DNA of 64,000 bases from Solimonas soli DSM 21787 (GCF_000474945.1 NZ_AXDW01000007.1:1-64000); one strand, 5' to 3'; counted from the stretch's first letter, positions 18,386-27,335 are shown. The notes: generated by a model not told the origin, from the letters alone. Translations and numbers: made by a program.

Positions 18386-18435
18386 GTCGGCTCTCCATCG
18401 CTCGTCGACGCCGCGGCGGACTGGTAAATCCCCAT
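18382..18435 (-). CDS. 17-codon upstream ORF overlapping the TpsB-like gene
   Basis: An ATG at 18435, preceded on the minus strand by AGGGAGAGATCC, encodes MGIYQSAAASTSDGEPT and stops in a TGA that overlaps the next ATG. The spacing suggests translational coupling or a leader peptide. It is not a signal peptide. It may instead mean that the start region of the large gene is mis-framed by a lesion. Confidence 0.4.
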   Translation of the reverse strand: MGIYQSAAASTSDGEPT

Positions 18436-18492
18436 GGATCTCTCCCTGATGATCGCCGTCGCGCCGTAAGCGCCGGCACGACGCACGAAGAC

Positions 18493-18518
18493 GCATGCGG
18501 CGCGCCCGCGCCGCATGC
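18493..18518. repeat. Perfect 10-bp inverted repeat
   Basis: Arms GCATGCGGCG and CGCCGCATGC around a six-base loop. It lies upstream of the TpsB-like unit and just beyond the terminator of the Q/R-rich gene. It has no T-run on either side, so it may be an operator or mRNA structure. Confidence 0.6.
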
Positions 18519-18524
18519 GCATGG

Positions 18525-18551
18525 AAATGAAACTGCCCGCGAGGCGGGCAG
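18525..18551 (-). terminator. Terminator of the Q/R-rich secreted protein gene
   Basis: CTGCCCGC pairs with GCGGGCAG around a three-base loop and is followed on the minus strand by TTTCATTT. It lies 9 bp beyond the stop at 18560. Confidence 0.75.
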
Positions 18552-18559
18552 CGCGACGA

Positions 18560-19045
18560 TTACTGCTTGGCGTCCTGCAGGCGCTCCTGGTTCTGCTGGC
18601 GCAGATCCTTGGCCTGTTCGCGGTTGTTCTGGCGGCGCTCCTTGGCCTGCTGACGGTTGTCCTTGGCGGTGTCGCGCGCCTGCTGGGCATTGTCCTTCGT
18701 CGCCTTGGCGCGGTCGTGCGCGTAGTCGCGGACGGCGCCCGCCTTGTCGGAGGCGGAGTCGGCGTCGTTCAGGTCACTGCGGAAATCCTGCCGCATCTCC
18801 TGACGCTCGCTGCGATTGGCCTGCGCCTGATCCTCGGCCTGGTTGCGATTCTGCTGGCGCTGGTCCTCGGCCTGGTTGCGGTTCTGCTGGCGCAGATCCT
18901 GGCGCGCCTGGGCGTTCTGCTCGCGGGCGTCCTGCACGGCCGTGCGGTCGCCACCGGCCAGCGGCGTCGTGTCGGCCGCCTGCGCGGCGGCCATGCCTGT
19001 CGCCAGCAGGCCGGCGCCGAGGCTCGTCAAAATGATTCCTTTCAT
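18560..19045 (-). CDS. Secreted Gln/Arg/Asn/Asp-rich low-complexity protein
   Basis: This 161-residue protein has a clear signal peptide (MKGIILTSLGAGLLATGMAAAQA). The mature part is almost wholly polar, with imperfect repeats of RQQNRNQAEDQ and RQ(N)NREQAKD types, and should be helical or coiled-coil and highly charged. The start is 19045 rather than 19051 because AGGAG is six bases from the former and abuts the latter. I know of no function; a periplasmic metal- or stress-related helical protein is possible. Confidence 0.75.
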   Translation of the reverse strand: MKGIILTSLGAGLLATGMAAAQAADTTPLAGGDRTAVQDAREQNAQARQDLRQQNRNQAEDQRQQNRNQAEDQAQANRSERQEMRQDFRSDLNDADSASDKAGAVRDYAHDRAKATKDNAQQARDTAKDNRQQAKERRQNNREQAKDLRQQNQERLQDAKQ

Positions 19046-19201
19046 TGCCATCTCCTGTCTATGAATTGTCGTGACGACTGGGCATCGTCGATCGACACTC
19101 TGCCCGGCGGCAGCTGAACCAACGCTAACCGCCGGCGTTCGGCCGAGGTTCATCCTCGCCATGAAGTCGTCATCTGCGCCGGCTAGCATTCGCGCGCCGC
19201 C

Positions 19202-20509
19202 ATGAACGCCCCCGTCCACGTCGATGTCCCGCCGTCCGATCTCGCGCGCCTGCGGCTCGACGTCGCCCCGCTGTCTGCGGCGAGTTCGGTCGATGCCGCC
19301 GCCGATGCCTTTCTCGCGCCGGGCCACGCGCGCCTGCTGTGCCTGCCGATCGGCGAGCGCGGCCGCATCGTCGGCACCATCAGCCGCCACACGCTGAACA
19401 ACGTCTTCCTGCGCCGCTTCGGCCGCGAGCTGTACGGCACGCGGCCGGTGACCAGCCTGATGAACGCCGCACCGCTGCGCGTCGATCTGGCGGCGCCGCT
19501 GGAGGACGCGGCGCGCTACGTGGCCGCGCATCTCGGCGCGCCGATCACCGAGGACTTCATCATCGAGCAGGATGGCGCCTACGCCGGCATGGGCATCGCC
19601 ATCGACCTGCTGGCGGCCCTGCAGCGCCGCGTCGACGACGCGTACGCGGCGCTCAAGGCCTCGCAGGCGCAGCTGGTGCAGTCGGAAAAGATGGCCTCGC
19701 TCGGCCAGATGGTCGCGGGCGTCGCGCACGAGATCAACACGCCGCTCGGCTACGTGCGCAACAACGTGGAAATGATCCGCGACCTGTTCGAGGACGGCGT
19801 CGGCGCGCTCGCCGAACATCAGACGCTGCTCGACCTGCTGACCTCGGAGACGCTGGACGAGGCGACGCTCGCCGCACAGATCGCCAGCTGCCAGGCACGC
19901 GGCGCCTCGCTCGCCGACGCCGGCCTGGTCGCCGACACGCGCGCCCTGTTCCGCGACACCCTGCACGGCGTCGACACGATCAAGGACCTGGTCGTCAACC
20001 TGCGCAATTTCTCGCGTCTCGACCAGGCGCGCACGGCGGACGTCTCGCTCAACGACTGCCTCGAGCAGACGCTGGTGATCGCGCACAACGCGATCAAGCA
20101 CCGCGTCGAGGTCATCAAGCGCTACGACGCCGCCCTGCCGCCGGCCCGCTGCTCGCCGTCGCAGATCAACCAGGTGCTGCTCAACATCATCAACAACGCC
20201 GCGCAGGCCATCGACGGCGACGGCGGCAAGCTGCTGCTGAAGACCGAGGCCGATGACCACTGGGTGCGCGTGCACATCCAGGACAACGGCCGCGGCATCG
20301 CGCCGGAGCACCTGGCGAAGATCTTCGACCCGTTCTTCACCACCAAGCCGGTCGGCCAGGGCACCGGGCTCGGCCTGTCGATCTCGCAGCAGATCGTGCA
20401 CGCGCACGGCGGCACCCTGCACGTGGTGTCCAGGCTCGGCCAGGGCACCAAGTTCGTCATCTCGCTGCCGCGCCGCGCGCCGGCCGGCGTCCGGGAATCC
20501 GAGGCATGA
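19202..20509 (+). CDS. Sensor histidine kinase with N-terminal CBS-like domain
   Basis: This 435-residue protein lacks membrane segments. Residues 15-140 resemble a CBS pair (RIVGTISRHTLNNVFLRRFG, TRPVTSLMNA, FIIEQDGAYAGMG), as seen ahead of some GGDEF proteins. HisKA follows with SLGQMVAGVAHEINTPLG (phospho-acceptor H176). The HATPase part shows NQVLLNIINNAAQAI, DNGRGI, FFTTKPVGQGTGLGLSIS. The stop overlaps the response regulator start (ATGA), so they act as a pair. A nucleotide signal for the CBS region is inferred from the family. Confidence 0.93.
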   Translation: MNAPVHVDVPPSDLARLRLDVAPLSAASSVDAAADAFLAPGHARLLCLPIGERGRIVGTISRHTLNNVFLRRFGRELYGTRPVTSLMNAAPLRVDLAAPLEDAARYVAAHLGAPITEDFIIEQDGAYAGMGIAIDLLAALQRRVDDAYAALKASQAQLVQSEKMASLGQMVAGVAHEINTPLGYVRNNVEMIRDLFEDGVGALAEHQTLLDLLTSETLDEATLAAQIASCQARGASLADAGLVADTRALFRDTLHGVDTIKDLVVNLRNFSRLDQARTADVSLNDCLEQTLVIAHNAIKHRVEVIKRYDAALPPARCSPSQINQVLLNIINNAAQAIDGDGGKLLLKTEADDHWVRVHIQDNGRGIAPEHLAKIFDPFFTTKPVGQGTGLGLSISQQIVHAHGGTLHVVSRLGQGTKFVISLPRRAPAGVRESEA

Positions 20510-21441
20510 AGCCGACGCTGCTGCTGATCGACGACGAGGAGCGCATCCTGCGCTCGCTCGCCATGCTGTTCCGCGGCCAGTACGCGCTCATCGCCACCAC
20601 CGATCCGGGCGTCGCCCTGCGTGCGGTGACCGAACAGCGCGTGCATGTGGTGGTCAGCGACCAGCGCATGCCGCTGATGCGCGGCGCCGATCTGCTCAAG
20701 CAGGTGCGCGCGCGCTCGCCGCACTCCATGCGCATCCTGCTCACCGGCTATTCCGAGCTGGAGGCCGTCGTCGCCTCGGTCAACGAGGGCGAGATCTTCC
20801 GCTTCGTCAACAAGCCCTGGGACGCCGAGGACCTGCGCCACACCGTGCGCCAGGCGGCCGAGATCGCCGAATCGCTGTTCGCCGCCGGCCCGGCGGCACC
20901 GCCGCAGCCCGAGACCGGCCAGGCCGTCGCCCCGGTGGACCACGCGGCGGAGGCGATCCTCGTGCTCGACGACGACGCCGAAATCTACAAGACCGTGCAG
21001 GACATCGTCGGCACCTCGCAGCCGGTGCTCTGGGCGCGCACGCTGGACGAGGCGCTCGCCGCCTTCGAGCGCGAGGCGGTCGGCGTGGTCGTTTCCGAAC
21101 TGGCGCTCGGCGGCCAGAGCGTCACCGGCCTGCTGAAGATGCTGAAGGCGGAACACCCGGAGATCGTGACGATCGTGCTGACGCCGTTCGCCGACGTTTC
21201 CGTGTTCATCGGCCTGATCAACCAGGGCCAGGTCTACCGCCTGTTGCCCAAACCCCTGCGTCGCGGCGCCTTCAGCATGAGCCTGGCCAGCGCCCTGCGC
21301 CATCACCGCCTGCTGCGCACCGCGCCGGCCCTGCGCGCCGCGCATGCCGTCGAGCGGATTCGCGCGCCGGAGGAAAGCAGCGTAGCCTCTCGCGTCATGG
21401 GTTTTCTGACCCGCATGCGCCGCGCTGGCGCGGCGTCCTGA
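20506..21441 (+). CDS. Response regulator with two receiver domains, the second degenerate
   Basis: This 311-residue protein has no output domain. Receiver 1 (residues 1-125) has LLLIDDEE, the phospho-acceptor Asp52 in VVSDQRMP, LLTGYSE and NKPWD. Receiver 2 (148-270) has LVLDDDAEI and LLPKPLRR, but Glu198 in VVVSELALGG replaces the phospho-acceptor Asp. The second half therefore looks locked in a phosphomimetic state or serves as a docking partner. It is translationally coupled to the upstream CBS-kinase. Confidence 0.93.
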   Translation: MKPTLLLIDDEERILRSLAMLFRGQYALIATTDPGVALRAVTEQRVHVVVSDQRMPLMRGADLLKQVRARSPHSMRILLTGYSELEAVVASVNEGEIFRFVNKPWDAEDLRHTVRQAAEIAESLFAAGPAAPPQPETGQAVAPVDHAAEAILVLDDDAEIYKTVQDIVGTSQPVLWARTLDEALAAFEREAVGVVVSELALGGQSVTGLLKMLKAEHPEIVTIVLTPFADVSVFIGLINQGQVYRLLPKPLRRGAFSMSLASALRHHRLLRTAPALRAAHAVERIRAPEESSVASRVMGFLTRMRRAGAAS

Positions 21442-21565
21442 GGCGGCGTAACGCCGGTCCGCCGATTCGCTCCTCTGGTCCGCCGCGGCACAGCCTTTGC
21501 GTCGCCGAAAAAGTAGGCTGTTCCAAGGTGTGACAGGGACCCGGCGAATCCGGGGGGAGTGGTAC

Positions 21566-21916
21566 ATGCGTCGTTGTCTCTTGTTGGCTGCCGTCCTGGC
21601 AGCACCCGTCGCACACGCCGAGTCGGCGATCAGCGCCGCCGATCTGCAGCAGGCGCGCAGCCTCGGCGTTTCGTACCGGCAGTGCCTGCAGGACACGCTG
21701 GGCGATCGCTATCTCGGCAGCGAGGCGAGCACGCCGGTCAAGCTGGCCGGCGACGTCGAGCGCAGCTGCGAGCCGCAGCTGATGCCGGTACAGCACTACC
21801 TCAGCGCGCGCGGCTATGCCGACCAGCTGATTCGTCGGGCGGTCGTCGACATCAAGGCGCGCGCCGACGGCGCGGCGATCGCCTACGTGCATCGCCTGCC
21901 GCCGTATCGCTACTGA
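21566..21916 (+). CDS. Small secreted hypothetical protein
   Basis: This 116-residue protein has a signal peptide (MRRCLLLAAVLAAPVAHA) and two later cysteines (SYRQCLQDTL, ERSCEPQLM) that could form a disulfide in the periplasm. The ATG at 21566 has GGGGGAG eight bases upstream. The body is predicted helical. No family recognised. It precedes a cluster of exported proteins. Confidence 0.8.
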   Translation: MRRCLLLAAVLAAPVAHAESAISAADLQQARSLGVSYRQCLQDTLGDRYLGSEASTPVKLAGDVERSCEPQLMPVQHYLSARGYADQLIRRAVVDIKARADGAAIAYVHRLPPYRY

Positions 21917-21993
21917 CCCCGCGGCGGCTTCAGGGCCGCGCCAGCGCGCCGCGCCGCCGCTATGATGGTCGCGGTCCTCGACGGAGCGCGATC

Positions 21994-22410
21994 ATGGGGC
22001 GGCACCCGGCGGCGTGGATATTGATCGGCGCGCTGCTCGCCGGTCCGGCGGCGGCGCAGGCGCCCGCCGACGTGCTCGGCGCGATCGCGGCCGACGCCGC
22101 ACCCGACCATCCGTCCGACACGCCGCCGCTGCAGGGGCGGCCGATCGAGGCGCCCGCCGAAGCGCGGGCGGTCGCCGTCGAGCCGCTCGGTGCCTGCAGC
22201 CTGCAGGCCGGCGACGAATGGCTGCCGCGCGAGCAGCTGACGCTCGCGCAGTGTGTCGACGCGCTCGACGCCAGCACCGCGCCATACGACGCCCGGGGCT
22301 TGCGGCATGCCTACTGGCAGGGCAGCTTCCTGAGCGCGACGCAGGCGGCGATCTTCCAGTCGACAAATGGCCACGACTGGATCCGGCTGCGCGACCGCCG
22401 CGGACCTTGA
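21994..22410 (+). CDS. Small secreted protein, paralog A
   Basis: This 138-residue protein has a signal peptide (PAAWILIGALLAGPAAAQA). Its C-terminal half has the pattern C-x6-W-x9-TLxxC-x3-LD-x9-10-AYW. The same pattern, with the same spacing within a residue or two, occurs in the protein at 26777-27169, so the two are paralogs. The paired cysteines suggest a disulfide in the periplasm. They flank the phospholipase C and kinase genes. Function unknown. Confidence 0.8.
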   Translation: MGRHPAAWILIGALLAGPAAAQAPADVLGAIAADAAPDHPSDTPPLQGRPIEAPAEARAVAVEPLGACSLQAGDEWLPREQLTLAQCVDALDASTAPYDARGLRHAYWQGSFLSATQAAIFQSTNGHDWIRLRDRRGP

Positions 22411-22531
22411 TACCTTGAGGCGGACCGCCGCGCCGTTCCCCCGCGGCTGCGGCGGCCGGACAAAAAACAGGCATCGTGAGGCCGTCATCTTGCGACGCTA
22501 GGCTTTGCGCTTTTCTTTTCGGGGGATGTCC

Positions 22532-23932
22532 ATGGATGAATCGACGCGCGATCCGCGCAACCACAGCCGCCGCCGCTTTCTCGCCGGCGTGGCCGGCGCC
22601 GCCGCCGGCGCCAGCCTGCTCGGCGCCTGCAGCAGCGGCAGCGACGACAAGGGTGAATCCGGCTACGAGCAGGCCGTGCTGCCGGACCGTCCCGAGGACA
22701 TCGGCATCGACCACATCGTCGTGGTGATGATGGAGAACCGTTCCTTCGATCATTTCCTCGGCTGGGTGCCGGGCGCCGACGGCAAGCAGGCCGGGCTGAC
22801 GTTCAAGGACCGCGACGGCAAGCCGCAGAAGACTTACAGGCTGGCGCCGGATTACCAGGGCTGCGGCCTCGGCGACCCCGATCACAGCTACGACGGCGGC
22901 CGCGTGCACTACGACGACGGCAAGCTCGACGGCTGGCTGCTGACCGATCCGACGCAGGTCGGCGACGTCTTCCCGATCGGCTACTACACCGCCGACGACC
23001 TGCCGTTCTACAAGGGCATCGCCGCCGAATACACGGTCTGCGACCGCTACTTCTCCGGCATCCTCGCCTCGACCTATCCGAACCGCATGTACATGCACCT
23101 CGGCCAGACCGATCGCCTGTCGAACGAATTCAAGGTGTCCGTCCTGCCGAGCATCTGGGATCGCCTGGCGGTGGCCGGCGTGTCGCGCCGCTATTACTAC
23201 CGCGACCTGCCGTTCATCGCCCTGGCCGGCGGCATCAGCGACACCCTGCTGATCTCGAAGAAGTACGAGCAGTTTCTCGCCGACGCGGCGGCCGGCGAGC
23301 TGCCGTCGGTGTGCTTCGTCGACCCCAAGTTCAACGTCGAGAGCCCGGACGGCACGTCCGAGGATGATCATCCGCAAGCCGACATCCGCCTCGGCCAGGC
23401 CTGGCTCAACCAGATCTACGAGGCGCTGCGCAACTCGCCGAACTGGGAGAAGACGCTGCTCATCATCAACTACGACGAGTGGGGCGGCTTCTTCGACCAC
23501 GTGCCGCCGCCGATCGCGCCGGTCTCGGACCGCGAAGCGGCGCTCGGCAACGACGGCCGCCTCGGCTTCCGCGTGCCCTGCATGCTGATCGGCCCGCGCG
23601 CGCGGCGCGGCTACGTCAGCCATCTGCCGCTCGACCCGAACTCGATCCTCAACTTCATCGCCTGGCGCTTCGGCTTCGAGCCGCTCGGCGTGCGCGGCGC
23701 CAGTTCGCTGAACATCGCCTACGCGCTCGATCTCGACAACACGCCGCGCGGCGACGCGCCGGCCTTCGCCGTGCCGGCCGGCCCGACCGACCCGCTGTGC
23801 TCGACCGATACCAGCACCGCGGCCGGCAAGGCCCTGCACGAACTCGACCCGGTGACGCGCGCGCGCGTCGAGCACCAGCGCGAGAACGAGGCGCTGGCGG
23901 CCTTCGCGCGCAGCCTCGGCTTCCCGGTCTGA
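22532..23932 (+). CDS. Phospholipase C / phosphoesterase family lipoprotein, Tat-exported
   Basis: This 466-residue enzyme belongs to the phosphoesterase family of bacterial phospholipases C and acid phosphatases. A Tat motif (HSRRRFLAG, residues 11-19) and lipobox LLGAC (C33) indicate folded export then lipidation. The catalytic start HIVVVMMENRSFDHFLG is diagnostic; downstream TYPNRMYMHLGQ and INYDEWGGFFDHVPPP are conserved metal and substrate segments. The ATG at 22532 is spaced properly from GGGGGA; the ATG at 22526 abuts it. Substrate could be phosphatidylcholine or phosphate esters. Confidence 0.93.
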   Translation: MDESTRDPRNHSRRRFLAGVAGAAAGASLLGACSSGSDDKGESGYEQAVLPDRPEDIGIDHIVVVMMENRSFDHFLGWVPGADGKQAGLTFKDRDGKPQKTYRLAPDYQGCGLGDPDHSYDGGRVHYDDGKLDGWLLTDPTQVGDVFPIGYYTADDLPFYKGIAAEYTVCDRYFSGILASTYPNRMYMHLGQTDRLSNEFKVSVLPSIWDRLAVAGVSRRYYYRDLPFIALAGGISDTLLISKKYEQFLADAAAGELPSVCFVDPKFNVESPDGTSEDDHPQADIRLGQAWLNQIYEALRNSPNWEKTLLIINYDEWGGFFDHVPPPIAPVSDREAALGNDGRLGFRVPCMLIGPRARRGYVSHLPLDPNSILNFIAWRFGFEPLGVRGASSLNIAYALDLDNTPRGDAPAFAVPAGPTDPLCSTDTSTAAGKALHELDPVTRARVEHQRENEALAAFARSLGFPV

Positions 23933-24042
23933 GCCTCGCTGGCGCGGCGGCGCAGCGACGTTCGTCGCCGCGCCGCTTGAACCGTCCTCCCCGGCATCGA
24001 ACAATAGGCGCTCGGACGCGCCTCCGGGCGCACGGGGGAGCG

Positions 24043-26709
24043 GTGTCACGACACAGGAGCGCGGAATCGTCCGCACCGGGCGCGGCGGAAGCCCGGATCA
24101 GCATCTGGCGGTTCGCGGCCGCCGAATTCGACGAAGGCAGCTGGCAGCTGACGGTCGGCGGCGAGCCGGTCGATCTCGAACCGCGTCCGCTGCAGATTCT
24201 CCAGCACCTGCTGCGCTGCGCCGGCGAAGTCGTGCGCAAGGACGAGCTGATCAGCGCCGTCTACGGTCACAGCCACATCACCGACGGCGCGCTGCACAGC
24301 GCCATCAAGAAGCTGCGCACCGCGCTGCGCGACGATGCCGGCGCGATCATCGTCACCGTGCACCGCGTCGGCTACAAGCTGGCGGCGATCGTGCATCGCC
24401 AGACTCTCGGCGTGCGCCAGGCCGGCCTGCCGGCGCTGGCGGCGGGCGAGCCGGTGCCCCTGCGACCACAGTGGCAGCTGCTGCAGGGCCTCGGCCACAG
24501 CCACGTCAACGACGTGTGGCTGGCGCGCGACGGGAACAAGGCGCTGTGCGTGTTCAAGTTCAGCGCCCTGGGCAGCGGCCTCGCGGCGCTGCGTCGCGAG
24601 GTGACGCTGTCTCGCCTGCTGCACCGCGAGCTGCCCGAATCGCGCCGCTTCGCGCGCGTGCTCGACTGGAACTTCGCGCAGCCGCCGTTCTTCATCCAGT
24701 GCGCCTACGGCGGCCTCGACCTGCTCGAATGGGCGACGCAGCACGGCGGCATCGGCCTGGTGCCGCGCGCCCTGCGTCTGCGCCTGCTCGCCGACGTCGC
24801 CGATGCGGTCGCCGACGCGCATGACGTCGGCATCCTGCACAAGGACCTCAAGCCGGCCAACATCCTGGTCCACGACGGTGACGATCATCAGCCCGAAATC
24901 TGCCTCACGGATTTCGGCAGCGGCCATCTGCTGCAGCCCGAGCGCCTCGCCGCGCTGGGCATCACCCAGGCCGGCTTCACGCAGATCGGCGATCCCGCCG
25001 AGCGGGCCTCGTCCGGCGCCGGCACCTTGCCGTACCTGCCGCCCGAGGTGATCGCCGGCTACAGCCCGACTCTGCTGGCCGACGTCTACGCGCTCGGCGT
25101 GATGCTCTACCAGATGCTCGCCGGCGATTTCCGCAAGCCCCTGGCCTCCGGCTGGGAGCACGACATCGACGACGAGTTGCTGCGCGGCGACATCGCCGCC
25201 GCGACGCACGGCGATCCGCAGCGGCGCCTGCCGTCGGCGCGCGAGTTCGCCGGCCGCCTGCGCGATCTCGAACAGCGCCACGCGCAGCTCGCCGCGCAGC
25301 GTGCCGCGCAACGCGCGGCCGAGCAGCGCCAGGTCGAAGCGCAGCGCCTCGTCGAGCATGCCCGCGCCCGGCGGCCCTGGCTGCTGGCCACCGCGGCGGC
25401 GCTGGCGATCGGCGTCGGTGCCGTCGCTTTCCTCTACGCGAAAACGCTGCAGGCCAGCCACGAGGCGCAGCGCAACGCGGCGACCGCCGATGCCGTCAAC
25501 CGCTTCTTCAATCGCGATGTGCTCGGCGCCGCTTCACCCTACGCCGGCCTGGCCACGGGCGAGCCGACGATCCGCGATGCCATCGACTACGCCGTCGGCC
25601 GCATCGACGCGCAGCTCGCCGACCAGCCGCTCGTCGAAGCCACGGTGCGCATGACCATCGGTCAGGTCTACGGCGAGGCCATGCAGATCGCCAAGGCGAT
25701 CGAGCAGGATCGCCAGGCAGTGCGCCTGTTCGAAACACACGTCGGCATCGATGACCGGCGCACGCAGCAGGCGCGCTATCGCCTCGCGCTGGATCTGATC
25801 GACGCCTCCGGTTTCGACGAGGCCTGGCAACTGCTCGAAGGCACCGACGCGCTGCGCCGGTCGCTGCGCCTCGACGATCCCGAGACGCGGCTGCTGTCGC
25901 AGCAGGCGCACTGCTATTTCCACATCTGGCGCGAGCAGTACGAGGCCGCGCAGCCGGCCTGCGAAGGCGTGATCGCGACACAGCTCGAATTCGATCCGCA
26001 CGACGGGCCGGCGCTCATCAAGGCGCGCGCCAATCTCGCCGTCGTGCACAGCCGCGCCGGCCGCGGCGAAGCGGCGGAGGTGCTGTTCCGGCAGCTGCAG
26101 GGCGATTTCGCCGGGCGCGGGCCGCGCAACGACCCGATGCGCCTGCGCTTCGATTATCTGCACGGCATGAACCTGCTGGGCCTGAAGCGCTACGACGAGG
26201 CCGCGGCATTGCTCGACGCCGCGCTGCGCGGCACGGCCGCCGCGCTCGGCGCCGACAATCCGCACACGCTCGAAGTGATGACCGGACTCGGCGAGCTCTA
26301 CGCGCGCACCGGCCGCTACCAGCGCGCCGCCGAGACCCTGCGCATCGCCTATCTGGCCTACGCCCGCCAGCTCGGCCGAGACAATTTCTACACGCTGGCG
26401 ACGCGCAGGGCGCTCGGCCATGCGCGCTGCCGGGCCGGCGCGCGCGGAGACGGCATCACCGAGCTGCAGGCCGCGCACCAGGGCCTTCTGCTGCAGAACG
26501 GCGCCCATCATCCGCAGACGCAATACGCCGCACTGCAGCTCGCGCAATGCCTCGTCGCCGACGCGCGTCCGGGCGAGGCCGCAGCGCTGCTGCGCGACCT
26601 GAGGCCGGCGTCATTGCAGGTTGCCGCACCCGAGCTGGACCTGCCGACGCAACTCGTCGCCCTGCGCGCGCGCTTGCCGGCGGCCGACGCCGGGGACGGC
26701 GGATCGTGA
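24043..26709 (+). CDS. Winged-helix - Ser/Thr kinase - TM - TPR fusion protein
   Basis: This 888-residue protein starts at GTG 24043 with GGGGGAG upstream. Residues 20-118 form an OmpR/PhoB-type DNA-binding winged helix (VDLEPRPLQILQHLLR, ELISAVYG, TVHRVGYKL). Residues 145-425 form a Hanks-type kinase: ATP lysine K172 (ALCVFKFS), catalytic HKDLKPAN (D268), DFG at 290-292 and PPEVIAG. A membrane segment (WLLATAAALAIGVGAVAFLYA, about 447-467) follows, then a TPR-rich C-terminal part. The Gly-rich loop is atypical (GLGHSHVND). The fusion suggests a membrane sensor that binds DNA directly and phosphorylates partners. Confidence 0.93.
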   Translation: MSRHRSAESSAPGAAEARISIWRFAAAEFDEGSWQLTVGGEPVDLEPRPLQILQHLLRCAGEVVRKDELISAVYGHSHITDGALHSAIKKLRTALRDDAGAIIVTVHRVGYKLAAIVHRQTLGVRQAGLPALAAGEPVPLRPQWQLLQGLGHSHVNDVWLARDGNKALCVFKFSALGSGLAALRREVTLSRLLHRELPESRRFARVLDWNFAQPPFFIQCAYGGLDLLEWATQHGGIGLVPRALRLRLLADVADAVADAHDVGILHKDLKPANILVHDGDDHQPEICLTDFGSGHLLQPERLAALGITQAGFTQIGDPAERASSGAGTLPYLPPEVIAGYSPTLLADVYALGVMLYQMLAGDFRKPLASGWEHDIDDELLRGDIAAATHGDPQRRLPSAREFAGRLRDLEQRHAQLAAQRAAQRAAEQRQVEAQRLVEHARARRPWLLATAAALAIGVGAVAFLYAKTLQASHEAQRNAATADAVNRFFNRDVLGAASPYAGLATGEPTIRDAIDYAVGRIDAQLADQPLVEATVRMTIGQVYGEAMQIAKAIEQDRQAVRLFETHVGIDDRRTQQARYRLALDLIDASGFDEAWQLLEGTDALRRSLRLDDPETRLLSQQAHCYFHIWREQYEAAQPACEGVIATQLEFDPHDGPALIKARANLAVVHSRAGRGEAAEVLFRQLQGDFAGRGPRNDPMRLRFDYLHGMNLLGLKRYDEAAALLDAALRGTAAALGADNPHTLEVMTGLGELYARTGRYQRAAETLRIAYLAYARQLGRDNFYTLATRRALGHARCRAGARGDGITELQAAHQGLLLQNGAHHPQTQYAALQLAQCLVADARPGEAAALLRDLRPASLQVAAPELDLPTQLVALRARLPAADAGDGGS

Positions 26710-26776
26710 AGATCGCCGCAACGCCGCAGCGCCGATCGCGCCTAAGATAGGCGCAGGTTCACCGTCCGGAGTCGTC

Positions 26777-27169
26777 ATGTTGCGAAATGCCTTGCTCGCC
26801 GTCGCCTGCGCCACCACGCTGCTGCCGCTCGCGCAGGCCGCGCCGCCCGTCGCCGATCCGGCACCGGCCGAGCAGACCTTCAAGCCGGCGACGATCTCGT
26901 CCGAAGCCTACGTGCCGAAGACGACCATCGGCCCGGAAGACCCGCTGCCGAACTGCCAGATCAAGATCGGCAGCGACTGGAGCGAAACGCCGACCCGGAC
27001 GCTCGACGATTGCGCCGCCCTGCTCGATCAGAAGACGCCGGCGCAACCGAAGCCGATGACGACCGCGTACTGGAACAATCTCTACCTGTCGGCCGACGAC
27101 AAGAACATTTACCAGGCCGACCCGAAGTCCTCGGCCTGGAGCGTGCTGCGGCCGCGGCAGAAGCGTTAG
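26777..27169 (+). CDS. Small secreted protein, paralog B
   Basis: This 130-residue protein has a signal peptide (MLRNALLAVACATTLLPLAQA) and GGAG seven bases before the ATG. Its C-terminal half shares the C-x6-W-TLxxC-LD-AYW-L-A pattern with the protein at 21994-22410 (here NCQIKIGSDW, TLDDCAALLD, TTAYWNNLYLSADD). Two conserved cysteines may form a disulfide. It follows the large kinase gene by 67 bp on the same strand and may be co-transcribed. Function unknown. Confidence 0.82.
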   Translation: MLRNALLAVACATTLLPLAQAAPPVADPAPAEQTFKPATISSEAYVPKTTIGPEDPLPNCQIKIGSDWSETPTRTLDDCAALLDQKTPAQPKPMTTAYWNNLYLSADDKNIYQADPKSSAWSVLRPRQKR

Positions 27170-27180
27170 CCACGCCGCCG

Positions 27181-27236
27181 CGCGCTCAGGTCTTCGGCAG
27201 GGTGACGCCGGTCTGGCCCTGGTACTTGCCGCCGCG
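27181..27236. repeat. Direct repeat, copy 1: duplicated dcd 3' end
   Basis: These 56 bp match 27336-27391 at 55 positions (one G/A difference at 27231). The repeat carries the last 14 codons and stop of dcd in the same orientation. This copy is free-standing, with no functional reading frame attached, 155 bp from the genuine gene end. Confidence 0.92.
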
Positions 27237-27335
27237 GTGTCGACGCGAGCGGCGGAGCAGGGCCCCCGCCGGCACGGCGGGGATGCGACCCGCGAGTCGG
27301 CGAACGCGATCGCGGCTTTGCGCGCGCACGCGCGT

